Part shown: piece after piece, positions 43,530 to 52,817 of the stretch
How positions within the stretch are numbered: the stretch's first letter is position 1
How the letters are laid out: each line of letters begins with the position of its first letter
Assembly (NCBI RefSeq): GCF_002770595.1
Contig: NZ_CP022986.1
Span: forward strand, 2,976,001-3,040,000
Direction of reading: 5' to 3'
DNA length: 64,000 nucleotides
Source of the DNA: Chryseobacterium camelliae
GTDB taxonomy: Bacteria > Bacteroidota > Bacteroidia > Flavobacteriales > Weeksellaceae
The notes under the pieces: generated by a model
Seen by the model: only the letters and a program-made list of their open reading frames with translations
Told to the model about the DNA's origin: nothing
Databases searched by the model: none
Made by a program: the position numbers and the translations under genes

Positions 43530-44660
43530 ATGAATTTTTTTACCATACATAAAACCTCTGAAGGTAAGGCCAGAGCAGGAGAAATCACCACAGATCACGG
43601 GGTGGTTCAGACACCGATTTTCATGCCGGTAGGAACCGTGGCCAGTGTAAAGACCGTTCATCAGAGAGAATTAAAAGAAGATATCAGGGCGCAGATTATT
43701 CTGGGCAATACCTACCACCTTTACCTTCGTCCGGGAATGGATGTCATGCAGAAGGCAGGCGGGCTGCATAAGTTCATGAACTGGGATCTGCCTATCCTTA
43801 CCGATTCCGGAGGATTTCAGGTGTTTTCCCTTGCAGATACCCGTAAAATGACGGAAGAAGGAGCCCGCTTCAAATCTCATATCGACGGAAGTTACCATAT
43901 GTTTTCCCCGGAAAGGTCTATGGAGATCCAGAGGCAGATCGGAGCCGATATTTTTATGGCTTTTGATGAATGTACGCCATACCCGTGTGAGTATAACCAG
44001 GCCAAAACTTCTATGGAGCTTACCCACCGGTGGCTTAAGAGGTGTATCGACTGGACAGAGCAGAATCCTGAGCTGTACGGATATAAACAAAGACTTTTCC
44101 CAATTGTTCAGGGATCAACGTACTCCGACCTGAGGAAAATTTCTGCCGAAGTGATTTCCGAAGCAGGAGCAGAAGGAAACGCGATCGGAGGGTTGTCTGT
44201 AGGAGAACCTGAAGAAGAGATGTACAGGATCACCGATGAGGTAACGGATATTCTTCCTAAAGAAAAACCAAGGTACCTGATGGGAGTCGGTACCCCATGG
44301 AATATTTTGGAATCCATCGGGCTTGGAATTGATATGATGGATTGCGTAATGCCTACCCGGAATGCAAGGAACGGGATGATCTTTACCTGGAAAGGGGTTG
44401 TGAACCTTAAAAATGAAAAGTGGAAAGATGATTTTGCTCCGCTGGATGAGTTCGGGACCAGCTTTGTAGATCAGGAATATTCAAAAGCTTATGTAAGGCA
44501 CCTTTTCGTATCCAAAGAATACCTGGGCAAGCAGATTGCTTCTATTCATAATCTGGCATTTTACCTGGATCTGGTAAAAGTAGCCCGGGAACATATTGTA
44601 GCAGGAGATTTCTACGAATGGAAAAAATCCGTTCTTCCTGTTCTGAGACAAAGACTGTAA
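43530..44660 (+). CDS. tgt: tRNA-guanine transglycosylase without the zinc-site cysteines (376 aa)
   Basis: Exchanges guanine for preQ1 in the anticodon of queuosine tRNAs. Active-site phrases are intact: LTDSGGFQVFSL, IGGLSVGEP, GVGTPWNILESI, DCVMPTRNARNG. The C-terminal zinc motif of E. coli Tgt, Cys-x-Cys-x-x-Cys just before YSRAY, is absent: here the aligned bases encode FGTSFVDQEYSKAYVRHLF with no Cys, although the later His (SIHNLAFYL) remains. Next to lptF/G with three bases between. Confidence 0.95.
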   Translation: MNFFTIHKTSEGKARAGEITTDHGVVQTPIFMPVGTVASVKTVHQRELKEDIRAQIILGNTYHLYLRPGMDVMQKAGGLHKFMNWDLPILTDSGGFQVFSLADTRKMTEEGARFKSHIDGSYHMFSPERSMEIQRQIGADIFMAFDECTPYPCEYNQAKTSMELTHRWLKRCIDWTEQNPELYGYKQRLFPIVQGSTYSDLRKISAEVISEAGAEGNAIGGLSVGEPEEEMYRITDEVTDILPKEKPRYLMGVGTPWNILESIGLGIDMMDCVMPTRNARNGMIFTWKGVVNLKNEKWKDDFAPLDEFGTSFVDQEYSKAYVRHLFVSKEYLGKQIASIHNLAFYLDLVKVAREHIVAGDFYEWKKSVLPVLRQRL

Positions 44661-44663
44661 GGC

Positions 44664-45776
44664 ATGCTTAAAATAGTAGACAGATATATCATTAAAAAAT
44701 ACCTTGGGACCTTCAGTTTCATGCTGATATTGCTGTCTGTGGTCGTTCTGGTCATTGATGTTCAGCAGAAAATCCCAAGGATAGAAAATGCACGGGCACT
44801 GGACCCGAAACTGGATCTGAATTATTTCCTGATTCATTTCTATCCTTTCTGGATCATCAACCTTGTGATGACTTTCCTGTCTATTCTTGTCTTCATCTCC
44901 GTCATTTATTTTACCTCCAGGATGGCCAACAATACGGAGATTGTTGCCGTGATCAGCAGTGGAGCCAGCTTCCACCGGTTTGCAAGGCCGTATCTCATTA
45001 CGTCCCTGTTTATCGCACTGCTTTCGCTTCTGGTGAATCATTTTGTGCTTCCCTGGGCCAATATCAAGAAAAACCAGCTGGAGGCCTACACTTATAACTC
45101 GACCAATAAAGAAAAGGTTCTGGGTACTGCTCCGGTTTCCGCGCAGCTGAGCCGTATGGAATATATTTTTATCAATTCCTGGAACAAGCGTGAAAAAAGA
45201 GGCTCCGGCTTCGTGTTCCAGAAATTTGATAAAAACAGGAAGATGACCTATGAGCTGAAAGCCAATGATGTTTATTGGGATAAAGCTAAAAAGCAGTTTG
45301 TGCTGAATGGTTTCGTTGAGAAAACGATCAACAGGGATGACAGCGAAAAGCTGAACAGCGGCTTCGACCTGAAGAAAAGCTACGGACATGATCCGGAAGA
45401 ACTATTTCCCAATGAACTGTTAGGACAGAACAAGACTACTCCTGAGCTTCTGAAATTCATCCGGAGGGAAAAGGAAAAAGGAAACAGCAACCTGAATGCC
45501 CACCTTAATGAGCTGTATCAGCGGACGTCAATGCCGGTTTCCGTAGTTATTCTCACTTTCCTGGCACTATCGCTTTCCTCGCAGAAAAAACGGGGCGGAC
45601 TGGGAATTAACCTTGCGCTCGGGATCTCACTGGCGTTTATCTTTGTATTTTCATTTGAGGCTTTAAAGGTTGTTTCTGAAAACAAAAGCATGTCTCCTGC
45701 GCTGGCGATGTGGTTCCCCAATATGATATTCTTCCCGATCGCAGCTTACCTGTATTTCAAGAGGGCTAATCAGTAA
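44664..45776 (+). CDS. LptF/LptG-family permease (370 aa)
   Basis: Typical YjgP/YjgQ start, DRYIIKKYLGTFSFMLILLS, with a membrane helix; helices at about 60-88 and 105-130; a periplasmic beta-jellyroll in the middle; and three C-terminal helices (about 290-365). It forms the inner-membrane part of the LPS exporter with LptB. It could be either LptF or LptG. It overlaps the convergent birA by seven bases. Confidence 0.92.
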   Translation: MLKIVDRYIIKKYLGTFSFMLILLSVVVLVIDVQQKIPRIENARALDPKLDLNYFLIHFYPFWIINLVMTFLSILVFISVIYFTSRMANNTEIVAVISSGASFHRFARPYLITSLFIALLSLLVNHFVLPWANIKKNQLEAYTYNSTNKEKVLGTAPVSAQLSRMEYIFINSWNKREKRGSGFVFQKFDKNRKMTYELKANDVYWDKAKKQFVLNGFVEKTINRDDSEKLNSGFDLKKSYGHDPEELFPNELLGQNKTTPELLKFIRREKEKGNSNLNAHLNELYQRTSMPVSVVILTFLALSLSSQKKRGGLGINLALGISLAFIFVFSFEALKVVSENKSMSPALAMWFPNMIFFPIAAYLYFKRANQ

Positions 45777-46486
45777 AGCAGTTTTACTTCTTTATGGTAG
45801 AAAGACTGTAAACCGGTTTTTTCAAGCTCAATCCATAAAGCGCCATGTTCATCGGCATGACGGATGATGCCATTTTGGCGTTCTTTTTCAATTTCAAAAA
45901 CTGATATTTCATTCCTGCGGAACAGATGGGCATTGAATTCTTCCAGGATTTCCTGTGCAGAAGGAGGATGCATTAGATTTTCTGTAAGGAACTGATGGAG
46001 CTGAATCGTCAATTCATCCAGTTCAAAATGATTTCCGGTCTGCGTCAGAAGCGAGCCGGCATTGGAAATGTCTTCAAACGCTTGCTGCAGCACATTAAAG
46101 CCCGCCCCGATAATGTAATAGGTATTCTGATTAATTTTCTTCTTTTCGATTAAAATCCCGACGATTTTCTTACCTTTAAGGATGATGTCATTGGGCCACT
46201 TTATTTTAACGGGCAAACCGGTCAGATTGGCAAGGAATGACCTGATAAGGCCTGCGGTATAATAATTGAATAAACTATCCGGGAGCCGGAAATTCGAGAC
46301 GCTTGCCGCCAGAGTGTATGCTACATTTTGTCCGGCCGCTGATGTCCAGCGGTTTCCATACTGACCGCGGCCTTGAGTTTGGTTGAAAGTATGCAGGCCG
46401 ATAAAATCTGCATTTCCATAAAGTAAAAATCCGGGAATTTCGTCATTAGTAGAAGAACATTCTTTCAGATAAAACAGTTCGCTCAT
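45770..46486 (-). CDS. birA: Biotin--[acetyl-CoA-carboxylase] ligase (238 aa)
   Basis: Catalytic core only, no DNA-binding domain: CSSTND, HTFNQTQGRGQYGNRWTSA (GRGRxxR-like adenylate loop), KIKWPNDIILKGKKIVGILIE, and GAGFNV. It attaches biotin to carboxylase carrier proteins in the cytoplasm. Lacking the helix-turn-helix, it should not act as a repressor. It is convergent with lptF/G. Confidence 0.95.
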   Translation of the reverse strand: MSELFYLKECSSTNDEIPGFLLYGNADFIGLHTFNQTQGRGQYGNRWTSAAGQNVAYTLAASVSNFRLPDSLFNYYTAGLIRSFLANLTGLPVKIKWPNDIILKGKKIVGILIEKKKINQNTYYIIGAGFNVLQQAFEDISNAGSLLTQTGNHFELDELTIQLHQFLTENLMHPPSAQEILEEFNAHLFRRNEISVFEIEKERQNGIIRHADEHGALWIELEKTGLQSFYHKEVKLLY

Positions 46487-46573
46487 TTAAGAAAACTTTA
46501 AGATTTTCCGGGGCTAAAAGTAAGGCTAAAGTAAAGAAAAAACAATAAATTTGCAGATTATAGTATTTTTTTA

Positions 46574-46942
46574 ATGAATAAAACAGCAGAAAAGCAACAA
46601 TTACAAGATAAAATCGTTGAGGCATTACAAGATGTAAAGGGTGAAGACATTATGATCTTTGATCTTTCAAATATTGAAAACTCGGTGGCTGAAACCTTTA
46701 TCATCTGTAGCGGAAACTCCAATACGCAGGTTTCTGCATTAGCAGGAAGCGTGGAGAAAAAAGTAAGAAATGATTTAAAGGACAGACCTTGGCATGTGGA
46801 AGGTACCGAAAACTCTATGTGGGTACTGGTAGACTATGTGTCTGTAGTGGTTCATATTTTCCAGAAGGAAGTGAGGGCATACTATGATATTGAGGAACTT
46901 TGGGGTGATGCAGCCATCACAAGAATCGAAAATGAATATTAA
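46574..46942 (+). CDS. rsfS: Ribosomal silencing factor RsfS (122 aa)
   Basis: RsfS/Iojap pattern: DIMIFDLSNIENSVAETFIICSG-type core, then PWHVEGTENSMWVLVDYVSV and VRAYYDIEELWGDA. It binds ribosomal protein L14 and prevents subunit joining under starvation. It is first in a run with ftsH (14 bases apart), a common flavobacterial order. Confidence 0.96.
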   Translation: MNKTAEKQQLQDKIVEALQDVKGEDIMIFDLSNIENSVAETFIICSGNSNTQVSALAGSVEKKVRNDLKDRPWHVEGTENSMWVLVDYVSVVVHIFQKEVRAYYDIEELWGDAAITRIENEY

Positions 46943-46956
46943 TTTAAAAAAGGTAA

Positions 46957-48972
46957 ATGAACAATAAAGGATTTAACTGGTTTTTTCCGATTGCGATCAT
47001 AGCTCTTTTGTTATTTTTCGGCTCCAATTTTTTAGGAGGCGATAGTGCAAAATCTATTGATGAAGATGAATTCTTCCAGATCATGCAGGCGGGGAAAGTC
47101 CAGAATGTATTGATATACAAAGACACGGAGAAAGCAGATGTATTCCTTACACAGGCTGCCCGGTCTGAAATGGTAAAGAAAACAGCAAAACAGAACGATC
47201 CTTTCTCATCTCTGGGAATGGCATCCAAGGCAGATTACACGGTAAAATACGGTGACCTGCAGCTGTTTCTCCAAAAGTTTGATAAAGTTAAAGCAGATAA
47301 TCCCAATTTAAAAACAACCAAAGATTACGGTGCCGGTAAAAGCCCGTTTGCAGACATCCTTGTTTCTGCACTGATCTGGATTGCCATTCTCGGATTATTT
47401 TATTTCCTTCTTTTCAGAAAGATGGGTGGCGGTGGCGGCCCTGGAGGTCAGATTTTCTCTATCGGGAAATCCAAAGCCAAACTTTTTGACGAAAAAGAAA
47501 GAATCCAGGTGACCTTCAAGGATGTTGCAGGACTGGAAGGTGCCAAAGAAGAAGTTCAGGAAGTTGTAGATTTCCTTAAGAACTCTGAAAAGTATACCAA
47601 ACTGGGAGGTAAAATTCCGAAAGGGGTACTCTTGGTAGGTCCTCCGGGAACCGGTAAAACATTGCTTGCAAAAGCAGTTGCAGGGGAGGCTAAAGTACCT
47701 TTCTTCTCTCTGTCAGGATCTGATTTCGTGGAGATGTTTGTAGGGGTGGGAGCATCCAGGGTAAGAGACCTTTTTGCCCAGGCAAAAGCAAAATCACCGG
47801 CGATTATCTTTATTGATGAGATCGATGCTATCGGGCGTGCAAGAGGAAAAAATAATTTCTCCGGCGGCAATGATGAGCGTGAAAATACCCTTAACCAGTT
47901 GCTTACGGAAATGGACGGTTTCGGAACCGATACCAACGTAATTGTAATGGCAGCAACCAACAGAGCTGATATCCTGGATAAAGCATTAATGAGAGCAGGT
48001 CGTTTTGACCGTTCGATCTATGTGGATCTTCCGGAGCTGCATGAAAGAAGACAGATCTTTGACGTGCATTTGAAGAAAATCAAGCTTGATGATTCGATAG
48101 ACAGAGAGTTTTTAGCCAAGCAAACCCCTGGTTTCAGTGGTGCGGATATTGCCAATGTATGTAATGAGGCAGCGCTTATCGCGGCCAGGAATAACCATAC
48201 CGCCGTAAACAAGCAGGATTTCCTGGATGCAGTAGACCGAATTATCGGTGGTCTTGAGAAGAAAAATAAAGCTATAAAACCTTCTGAAAAGAAAAGAGTA
48301 GCCTATCACGAAGCCGGACATGCAACCATCTCCTGGCTGGTAGAACATGCTTCGCCGCTGTTAAAAGTTACTATTGTTCCGAGAGGACGTTCCCTGGGAG
48401 CAGCATGGTACCTTCCTGAAGAGCGACAGCTGACTACTACAGAACAGATGCTGGATGAAATGTGTGCCACTTTGGGAGGAAGAGCTGCCGAGCAGGTTAT
48501 TTTCAATAATATTTCCACAGGTGCACTTTCTGATCTTGAAAGTGTAACCAAGAGAGCTCAGGCGATGGTTACCATCTACGGATTGAGCCCGAATATCGGT
48601 AATATCTCGTATTATGACAGTTCAGGGCAGTCGGAATATAATTTCGGTAAGCCTTATTCAGAAGATACCGCAACAAAGATCGATTCTGAAATCAAAGGGA
48701 TTATTGAAAACCAGTATGACCGTGCCGTAAGAATCCTGACGGAGAATAAAGATAAGCTTGATGCATTGGCCAATAAGCTTTTAGAGAAAGAAGTGATCTT
48801 CCGTGAGGACCTTGAGGAAATCTTCGGTAAACGGGCATGGGATCCTGAATTAACAGAGAAACCGGTTACCAATACAATTCCGGGAACTAAAGAGCCGGAT
48901 GAAGAAATCATCATAAAAGAGAAAGAAGGCAAAAGCGGAATTCAGGCTCCTGAAAGCCCTACCCAGCTTTAA
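46957..48972 (+). CDS. ftsH: ATP-dependent zinc metalloprotease FtsH (671 aa)
   Basis: Two N-terminal membrane helices (about 6-26 and 128-150) flank a periplasmic segment. The AAA domain has GPPGTGKT (near 228), FIDEIDAIG and the arginine-finger region. The peptidase domain has the zinc motif HEAGH (near 450). It degrades membrane and regulatory proteins as a hexamer. The sequence between the second helix and AAA domain contains a Gly run ([10 protein letters not shown]). Confidence 0.98.
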   Translation: MNNKGFNWFFPIAIIALLLFFGSNFLGGDSAKSIDEDEFFQIMQAGKVQNVLIYKDTEKADVFLTQAARSEMVKKTAKQNDPFSSLGMASKADYTVKYGDLQLFLQKFDKVKADNPNLKTTKDYGAGKSPFADILVSALIWIAILGLFYFLLFRKMGGGGGPGGQIFSIGKSKAKLFDEKERIQVTFKDVAGLEGAKEEVQEVVDFLKNSEKYTKLGGKIPKGVLLVGPPGTGKTLLAKAVAGEAKVPFFSLSGSDFVEMFVGVGASRVRDLFAQAKAKSPAIIFIDEIDAIGRARGKNNFSGGNDERENTLNQLLTEMDGFGTDTNVIVMAATNRADILDKALMRAGRFDRSIYVDLPELHERRQIFDVHLKKIKLDDSIDREFLAKQTPGFSGADIANVCNEAALIAARNNHTAVNKQDFLDAVDRIIGGLEKKNKAIKPSEKKRVAYHEAGHATISWLVEHASPLLKVTIVPRGRSLGAAWYLPEERQLTTTEQMLDEMCATLGGRAAEQVIFNNISTGALSDLESVTKRAQAMVTIYGLSPNIGNISYYDSSGQSEYNFGKPYSEDTATKIDSEIKGIIENQYDRAVRILTENKDKLDALANKLLEKEVIFREDLEEIFGKRAWDPELTEKPVTNTIPGTKEPDEEIIIKEKEGKSGIQAPESPTQL

Positions 48973-48994
48973 CCCTTTAAAATACACTACCTGA

Positions 48995-49026
48995 AAAACC
49001 TGGCGATATAAAATTGCCGGGTTTTT
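48995..49026 (+). terminator. ftsH terminator
   Basis: AAAACCTGGC (48995-49004) pairs with GCCGGGTTTT (49016-49025) with one wobble, ending in a T-run. Confidence 0.7.
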
Positions 49027-49070
49027 TCATATTTAAAGGGACTTTTTTAGAATCTATATAATTAATTTTT

Positions 49071-49078
49071 TACTTTTG
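49071..49078 (+). promoter_or_regulatory. -7 box of the LUD-cdsA-psd run
   Basis: TACTTTTG, 27 bases upstream of the TTG start at 49106. Confidence 0.5.
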
Positions 49079-49105
49079 TATAAAGTTGACTAAAAATCGA
49101 TTAAG

Positions 49106-49687
49106 TTGAATTTATTTAAGAGGATTGTAAACAAACTTACCAGCCAGCCTGAGGAGAGTGAAAAAGAAAGTCTGGAGAAGCTTGGGGATTCGCTGAAAAA
49201 TGCGGATCTCGACTATAAGTTTGCGCAATTGTTTACGCATTCCGGTGGATTTTTCAATTACTGTGCAGATGAGGCGGAAGCACTGCAGACTTTACATCAG
49301 ATCATCAAGATAGAAGGCATCGGTAATGTCTTCTGCTGGGATAAAGAATTACAGAGCTTTCTGAATGTGATCAGAACTCCATGCACATCAGAACTTGAAC
49401 CTTCCAATGATGCCGCTTTTATTACCTGTGAGTATCTCATTGCTTATGACGGCAGAATCATGCTTTCCCATAATAATATCCTTCATTACCATTCATCAAG
49501 GCTGCCTGCAAAAATCATTATTATCGCTAATGTATCGCAGATCGTCAATAATCTTAATGATGCTATGGGGAAGATCAAGAGAAACGGGAATATCAAAAAC
49601 CTTACTTCTATCAGCGGGAGCCAGTCTAAAATGGACCATTCTTCCGGTCCTGCTACGAAATTATTTTTATTGCTGCTTGAAGATTAG
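49106..49687 (+). CDS. LUD (LutC-like) domain protein, TTG start (193 aa)
   Basis: The C-terminal half has the LUD pattern SNDAAFITCEYLIAYDGRIM and LPAKIIIIANVSQIV. LutC proteins act in lactate utilisation, but this flavobacterial stand-alone form beside ftsH and cdsA has no lutA/lutB partner here. The start appears to be TTG (reading MNLFKRIVNK), with no in-frame ATG that would keep the N-terminus. The next gene follows by 23 bases. Confidence 0.82.
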   Translation: MNLFKRIVNKLTSQPEESEKESLEKLGDSLKNADLDYKFAQLFTHSGGFFNYCADEAEALQTLHQIIKIEGIGNVFCWDKELQSFLNVIRTPCTSELEPSNDAAFITCEYLIAYDGRIMLSHNNILHYHSSRLPAKIIIIANVSQIVNNLNDAMGKIKRNGNIKNLTSISGSQSKMDHSSGPATKLFLLLLED

Positions 49688-49710
49688 CACAACGTACTAA
49701 ACTGTAAATT

Positions 49711-50583
49711 TTGGACAAAAATCTTATTCAAAGAACCCTCTCGGGAATCGTATATGTGGCAGTCATTATTTTCTGTACCAGCCCGGTGGGTGCACATCTC
49801 ATCAACAGCATCTCTCCTGAGCCGGTAAAACAGCAGTACCTGTATTACGGAATGATAACACTGTTTCTGGCAGTAAGTTCATGGGAGTGTTTTAAGATCA
49901 TGAAGTTCGGGAATGGTTACGAAAAATGGGCGGTATGGCCGCTTATCATCTTCATCTTTTATATTTTCTCCAAACGGTACTTCCAATATGGTTTCTTCTT
50001 CGACTTCAGGCTGAGTGAGCTTCTGGCGATCCTTCTGATCCTGATTGCGGTAGTCACCCTATTCAAGTATTCCAATGAACTCTATTATGACAGTGGTAAA
50101 CTGATCTTTACCGTTATTTATACTGCCCTGCCTTTCTGTTTTGCACTTGGGCTCCCTAAATTTTCCAGTTTCGACGATCATTTCTCGCTTGAAGTAATGT
50201 TTTTATTTATCCTCATCTGGAGTAGCGATACTTTCGCTTACCTGGTAGGTAAGTTTTTCGGAAAACATAAGATGGCACCAAAAATCTCTCCGAAAAAAAC
50301 CTGGGAAGGGTATGCCGGCGGTGTGGTCCTTACGCTTATCCTGTCGTATTTTATCGAACATAATCAACCCGGCCTGCGTGGGAACTGGATGGTAGTAGGT
50401 TTTCTTATTGCTGCTTTTGCACCGGTAGGGGACCTGGTAGAAAGCCAGCTGAAAAGGAATTTCGGGGTGAAAGACAGTGGGAATATTATTCCCGGTCATG
50501 GTGGATTATTAGACAGGCTTGACAGTTTCCTGATCTGTGTGCCAGTCGTATATTTGTATTTTATATTAGAAAAATTTATATAG
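49711..50583 (+). CDS. cdsA: Phosphatidate cytidylyltransferase, TTG start (290 aa)
   Basis: About eight membrane helices and the CdsA signature near the C-terminus (APVGDLVESQLKRNFGVKDS, then IIPGHGGLLDRLDS). It makes CDP-diacylglycerol from phosphatidic acid and CTP, the precursor for phosphatidylserine. The start is TTG (MDKNLIQRTLSGIVYV). The next gene, psd, begins three bases later, so two steps of phosphatidylethanolamine synthesis are adjacent. Confidence 0.95.
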   Translation: MDKNLIQRTLSGIVYVAVIIFCTSPVGAHLINSISPEPVKQQYLYYGMITLFLAVSSWECFKIMKFGNGYEKWAVWPLIIFIFYIFSKRYFQYGFFFDFRLSELLAILLILIAVVTLFKYSNELYYDSGKLIFTVIYTALPFCFALGLPKFSSFDDHFSLEVMFLFILIWSSDTFAYLVGKFFGKHKMAPKISPKKTWEGYAGGVVLTLILSYFIEHNQPGLRGNWMVVGFLIAAFAPVGDLVESQLKRNFGVKDSGNIIPGHGGLLDRLDSFLICVPVVYLYFILEKFI

Positions 50584-50586
50584 CTC

Positions 50587-51240
50587 ATGAAATTACACAG
50601 AGAGTCAAAAGGAACCATTACGGTAGCTACGCTGCTTTTTATCATCATCAGCGCAGCAGCGATCTATTTTCTTGAGATGTGGTCATTGCTGATCATTATG
50701 CCATTGCTGATCATTTACAGCCTTGTATTCTGGTTTTTCCGTGTTCCTGACCGTGAAATTCTGGAACACAGAGAGAATGTAGTGGCACCTGTGGACGGAA
50801 AAGTAGTCATGATCAAAGAAGTAGATGAAAATGAGTTCCTTAATGAAAGAGTCATCCAGGTTTCCATCTTTATGTCACCACTTAATGTGCATATCTGCCG
50901 TTATCCTGTTTCAGGAAAGGTGATTTATAAAAAATACCATCCCGGAAAATATCTGGTGGCATGGCATGAAAAGTCTTCTACCGATAACGAGAGGACGACC
51001 GTTGCGGTGGAGAGTCTCACGCACCATAAAGTTGTTTTCAGGCAGATTGCAGGGTATGTAGCCAGAAGGATTGTCTTCTACTGCAATGAAGGGGATGAAG
51101 CTAAAGCAGGGCATGAATTCGGGTTTATTAAATTCGGCTCCAGAATGGATATATTCCTTCCGCTGGATACTGAAATTATCTGTAAGATCGGAGATATTAC
51201 CAAAGGCGGGCTGGATGTGATCGCGAGGATGAAAGATTAA
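50587..51240 (+). CDS. psd: Phosphatidylserine decarboxylase, short type (217 aa)
   Basis: The short, archaeal-like Psd form: an N-terminal helix (about 12-45), VVAPVDGKVV, FMSPLNVHICRYPVSGKV, and the self-cleavage site FGS in GFIKFGSRMDIFLP (near residue 184), where cleavage before Ser makes the pyruvoyl cofactor. It converts phosphatidylserine to phosphatidylethanolamine at the inner membrane. It ends the rsfS-to-psd run with a terminator. Confidence 0.95.
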   Translation: MKLHRESKGTITVATLLFIIISAAAIYFLEMWSLLIIMPLLIIYSLVFWFFRVPDREILEHRENVVAPVDGKVVMIKEVDENEFLNERVIQVSIFMSPLNVHICRYPVSGKVIYKKYHPGKYLVAWHEKSSTDNERTTVAVESLTHHKVVFRQIAGYVARRIVFYCNEGDEAKAGHEFGFIKFGSRMDIFLPLDTEIICKIGDITKGGLDVIARMKD

Positions 51241-51261
51241 TAAAAAAATGATTGCATTAAC

Positions 51262-51292
51262 AAAAAGAGGAAATTCAAGTTCCTCTTTTTTT
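51262..51292 (+). terminator. psd terminator
   Basis: AAAAAGAGGAA (51262-51272) pairs perfectly with TTCCTCTTTTT (51280-51290), followed by more T. Confidence 0.85.
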
Positions 51293-51426
51293 ATTCCTTA
51301 CCTTATCATCATCTGACTTCTATCAGGATTGGGATTTTTATGTTAATTGATTTATTGTTGCATTAAATACATGATATTGTTTGTATATTTGAATTTTAAT
51401 TAAATAATAGGTAAATAATTTAGCGT

Positions 51427-52749
51427 ATGAAAAGATTCCTACTTCCTTTTTTTATTGTTTCTTCTTTATTCAATTCACAAACCACCATTAACGTATTTTC
51501 CCAGGTAGTATTCTATGACGGATATGCCAGTACGGTTACCCAGCCGGTACCTGCGAATACCCTTAGGCTCGCTAATTTCCGTTATACCAGAAAGCTGACG
51601 GATGCTGAGCTGAACAGCTTTCAGAATAAAATAACCCTTAATGTCAGTATCGGTGCGCTATGTGACAATTATGACAGGATAGGAGGGGTACATATTGCAT
51701 TGGTGCCTAAAGGGCAGGCCTCTTATACCCTTAATGATACTCAGGTTAAAAGATTTGAGATAGGCCGGTATATTACTCCTTTTATGAACAAAAATATCTC
51801 TCCGACGGAAGTTCCGTACTCCTATGAGGTAAATAACCTGTATTCTGTGTTCAGCAATATGGCTTTGAGAAATATGTATGACATCTGGGTGGAGCTGGAT
51901 GTTTTCGGAGTCCCTTACGCAGCCAATACGCAGGTGGCAGGATGCTCCGGGAGGAATGATGTTTTTGCCGGCACACTGAATTTCGTAACTTCTTCCGATC
52001 CTTCAGTTTCAGGTAGTTTCAATACGATCTTACCAATGCTGGATTCAGATCCGCTGAATAATTATGCCAATACGGACGTGGCGGGGCAGACCGTGCGGTT
52101 TGTTAATTTCAACCTTTCCCAAAACGCTACCAATCCCAAATTCTTTATTGTAACGACTCCTCACGGAGCGAATAGCGGCGGAGAAGAATATGTGAGAAGA
52201 CAGAACTATGTTTCGTTGGATAATGCCCAGGTCCTCACTTTTAAGCCTGGTGGCAAATCCTGTGAGCCTTACCGAATGTATAATACCCAACCTAACGGCA
52301 TCTACGGAAATTATGCACAGTCGGAAAGCTGGTGGACGAGCTGGAATAACTGGTGTCCGGGAGATGCGGTGCCTATCAGGAGCTTTTCTGTAGCTTCTCT
52401 GTCAGCCGGAAACCATACCCTGAAGTATGAAGTGCCTACTGCTGTATTTAACGGCCAGCAAGGACAGATTGTACTGTCGATGTACATGCAGAGCCAGAAC
52501 CAGAGTTTATCAGTACAAGACATTGCGACTACAGACGTCTCCATTTATCCTAATCCAACTGCTGATTATGTACAGGTAAAAGGCAGTAAAAAGGTGAAAC
52601 ACATCTCAATATTATCCGTTGACGGAAGAACACTCTCAGAAACATTTGATTCAAAAGCTGACCTGACGGCTTATCCGGCCGGGACTTATATTCTGGATGT
52701 CCTTTTAGAAGGCGGCGTCCGCTTTAGCCATAAGGTCATTAAAAAATAA
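51427..52749 (+). CDS. PNGase F-like N-glycosidase with T9SS sorting domain (440 aa)
   Basis: Signal peptide (about 1-18), two PNGase F-like jelly-roll domains, and a C-terminal type A sorting domain (about 370-440; VSIYPNPTADYVQVKGSK and AYPAGTYILDV) that directs export by type IX secretion. Residues aligned with the catalytic triad of Elizabethkingia PNGase F (D60, E118, E206) are kept: CDNYDR (Asp83), WVELD (Glu156) and SCEPYR (Glu280). The phrase NWCPGDAVPIR is also shared. It should release N-glycans from glycoproteins outside the cell. Identity to PNGase F is low, so specificity may differ. Confidence 0.85.
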   Translation: MKRFLLPFFIVSSLFNSQTTINVFSQVVFYDGYASTVTQPVPANTLRLANFRYTRKLTDAELNSFQNKITLNVSIGALCDNYDRIGGVHIALVPKGQASYTLNDTQVKRFEIGRYITPFMNKNISPTEVPYSYEVNNLYSVFSNMALRNMYDIWVELDVFGVPYAANTQVAGCSGRNDVFAGTLNFVTSSDPSVSGSFNTILPMLDSDPLNNYANTDVAGQTVRFVNFNLSQNATNPKFFIVTTPHGANSGGEEYVRRQNYVSLDNAQVLTFKPGGKSCEPYRMYNTQPNGIYGNYAQSESWWTSWNNWCPGDAVPIRSFSVASLSAGNHTLKYEVPTAVFNGQQGQIVLSMYMQSQNQSLSVQDIATTDVSIYPNPTADYVQVKGSKKVKHISILSVDGRTLSETFDSKADLTAYPAGTYILDVLLEGGVRFSHKVIKK

Positions 52750-52770
52750 TCCTGTATAGTCAGATAAAAA

Positions 52771-52803
52771 GATTCCGGGCGCGACTTTGTCGCGCCCGGA
52801 ATC
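52771..52803. terminator. Strong bidirectional terminator between the glycosidase and ABC exporter genes
   Basis: A perfect 15-bp GC-rich stem (52771-52785 with 52789-52803) around TTT, with A/T-runs on both sides, serving two convergent genes. Confidence 0.9.
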
Positions 52804-52817
52804 TTTTATTTTCTTTT

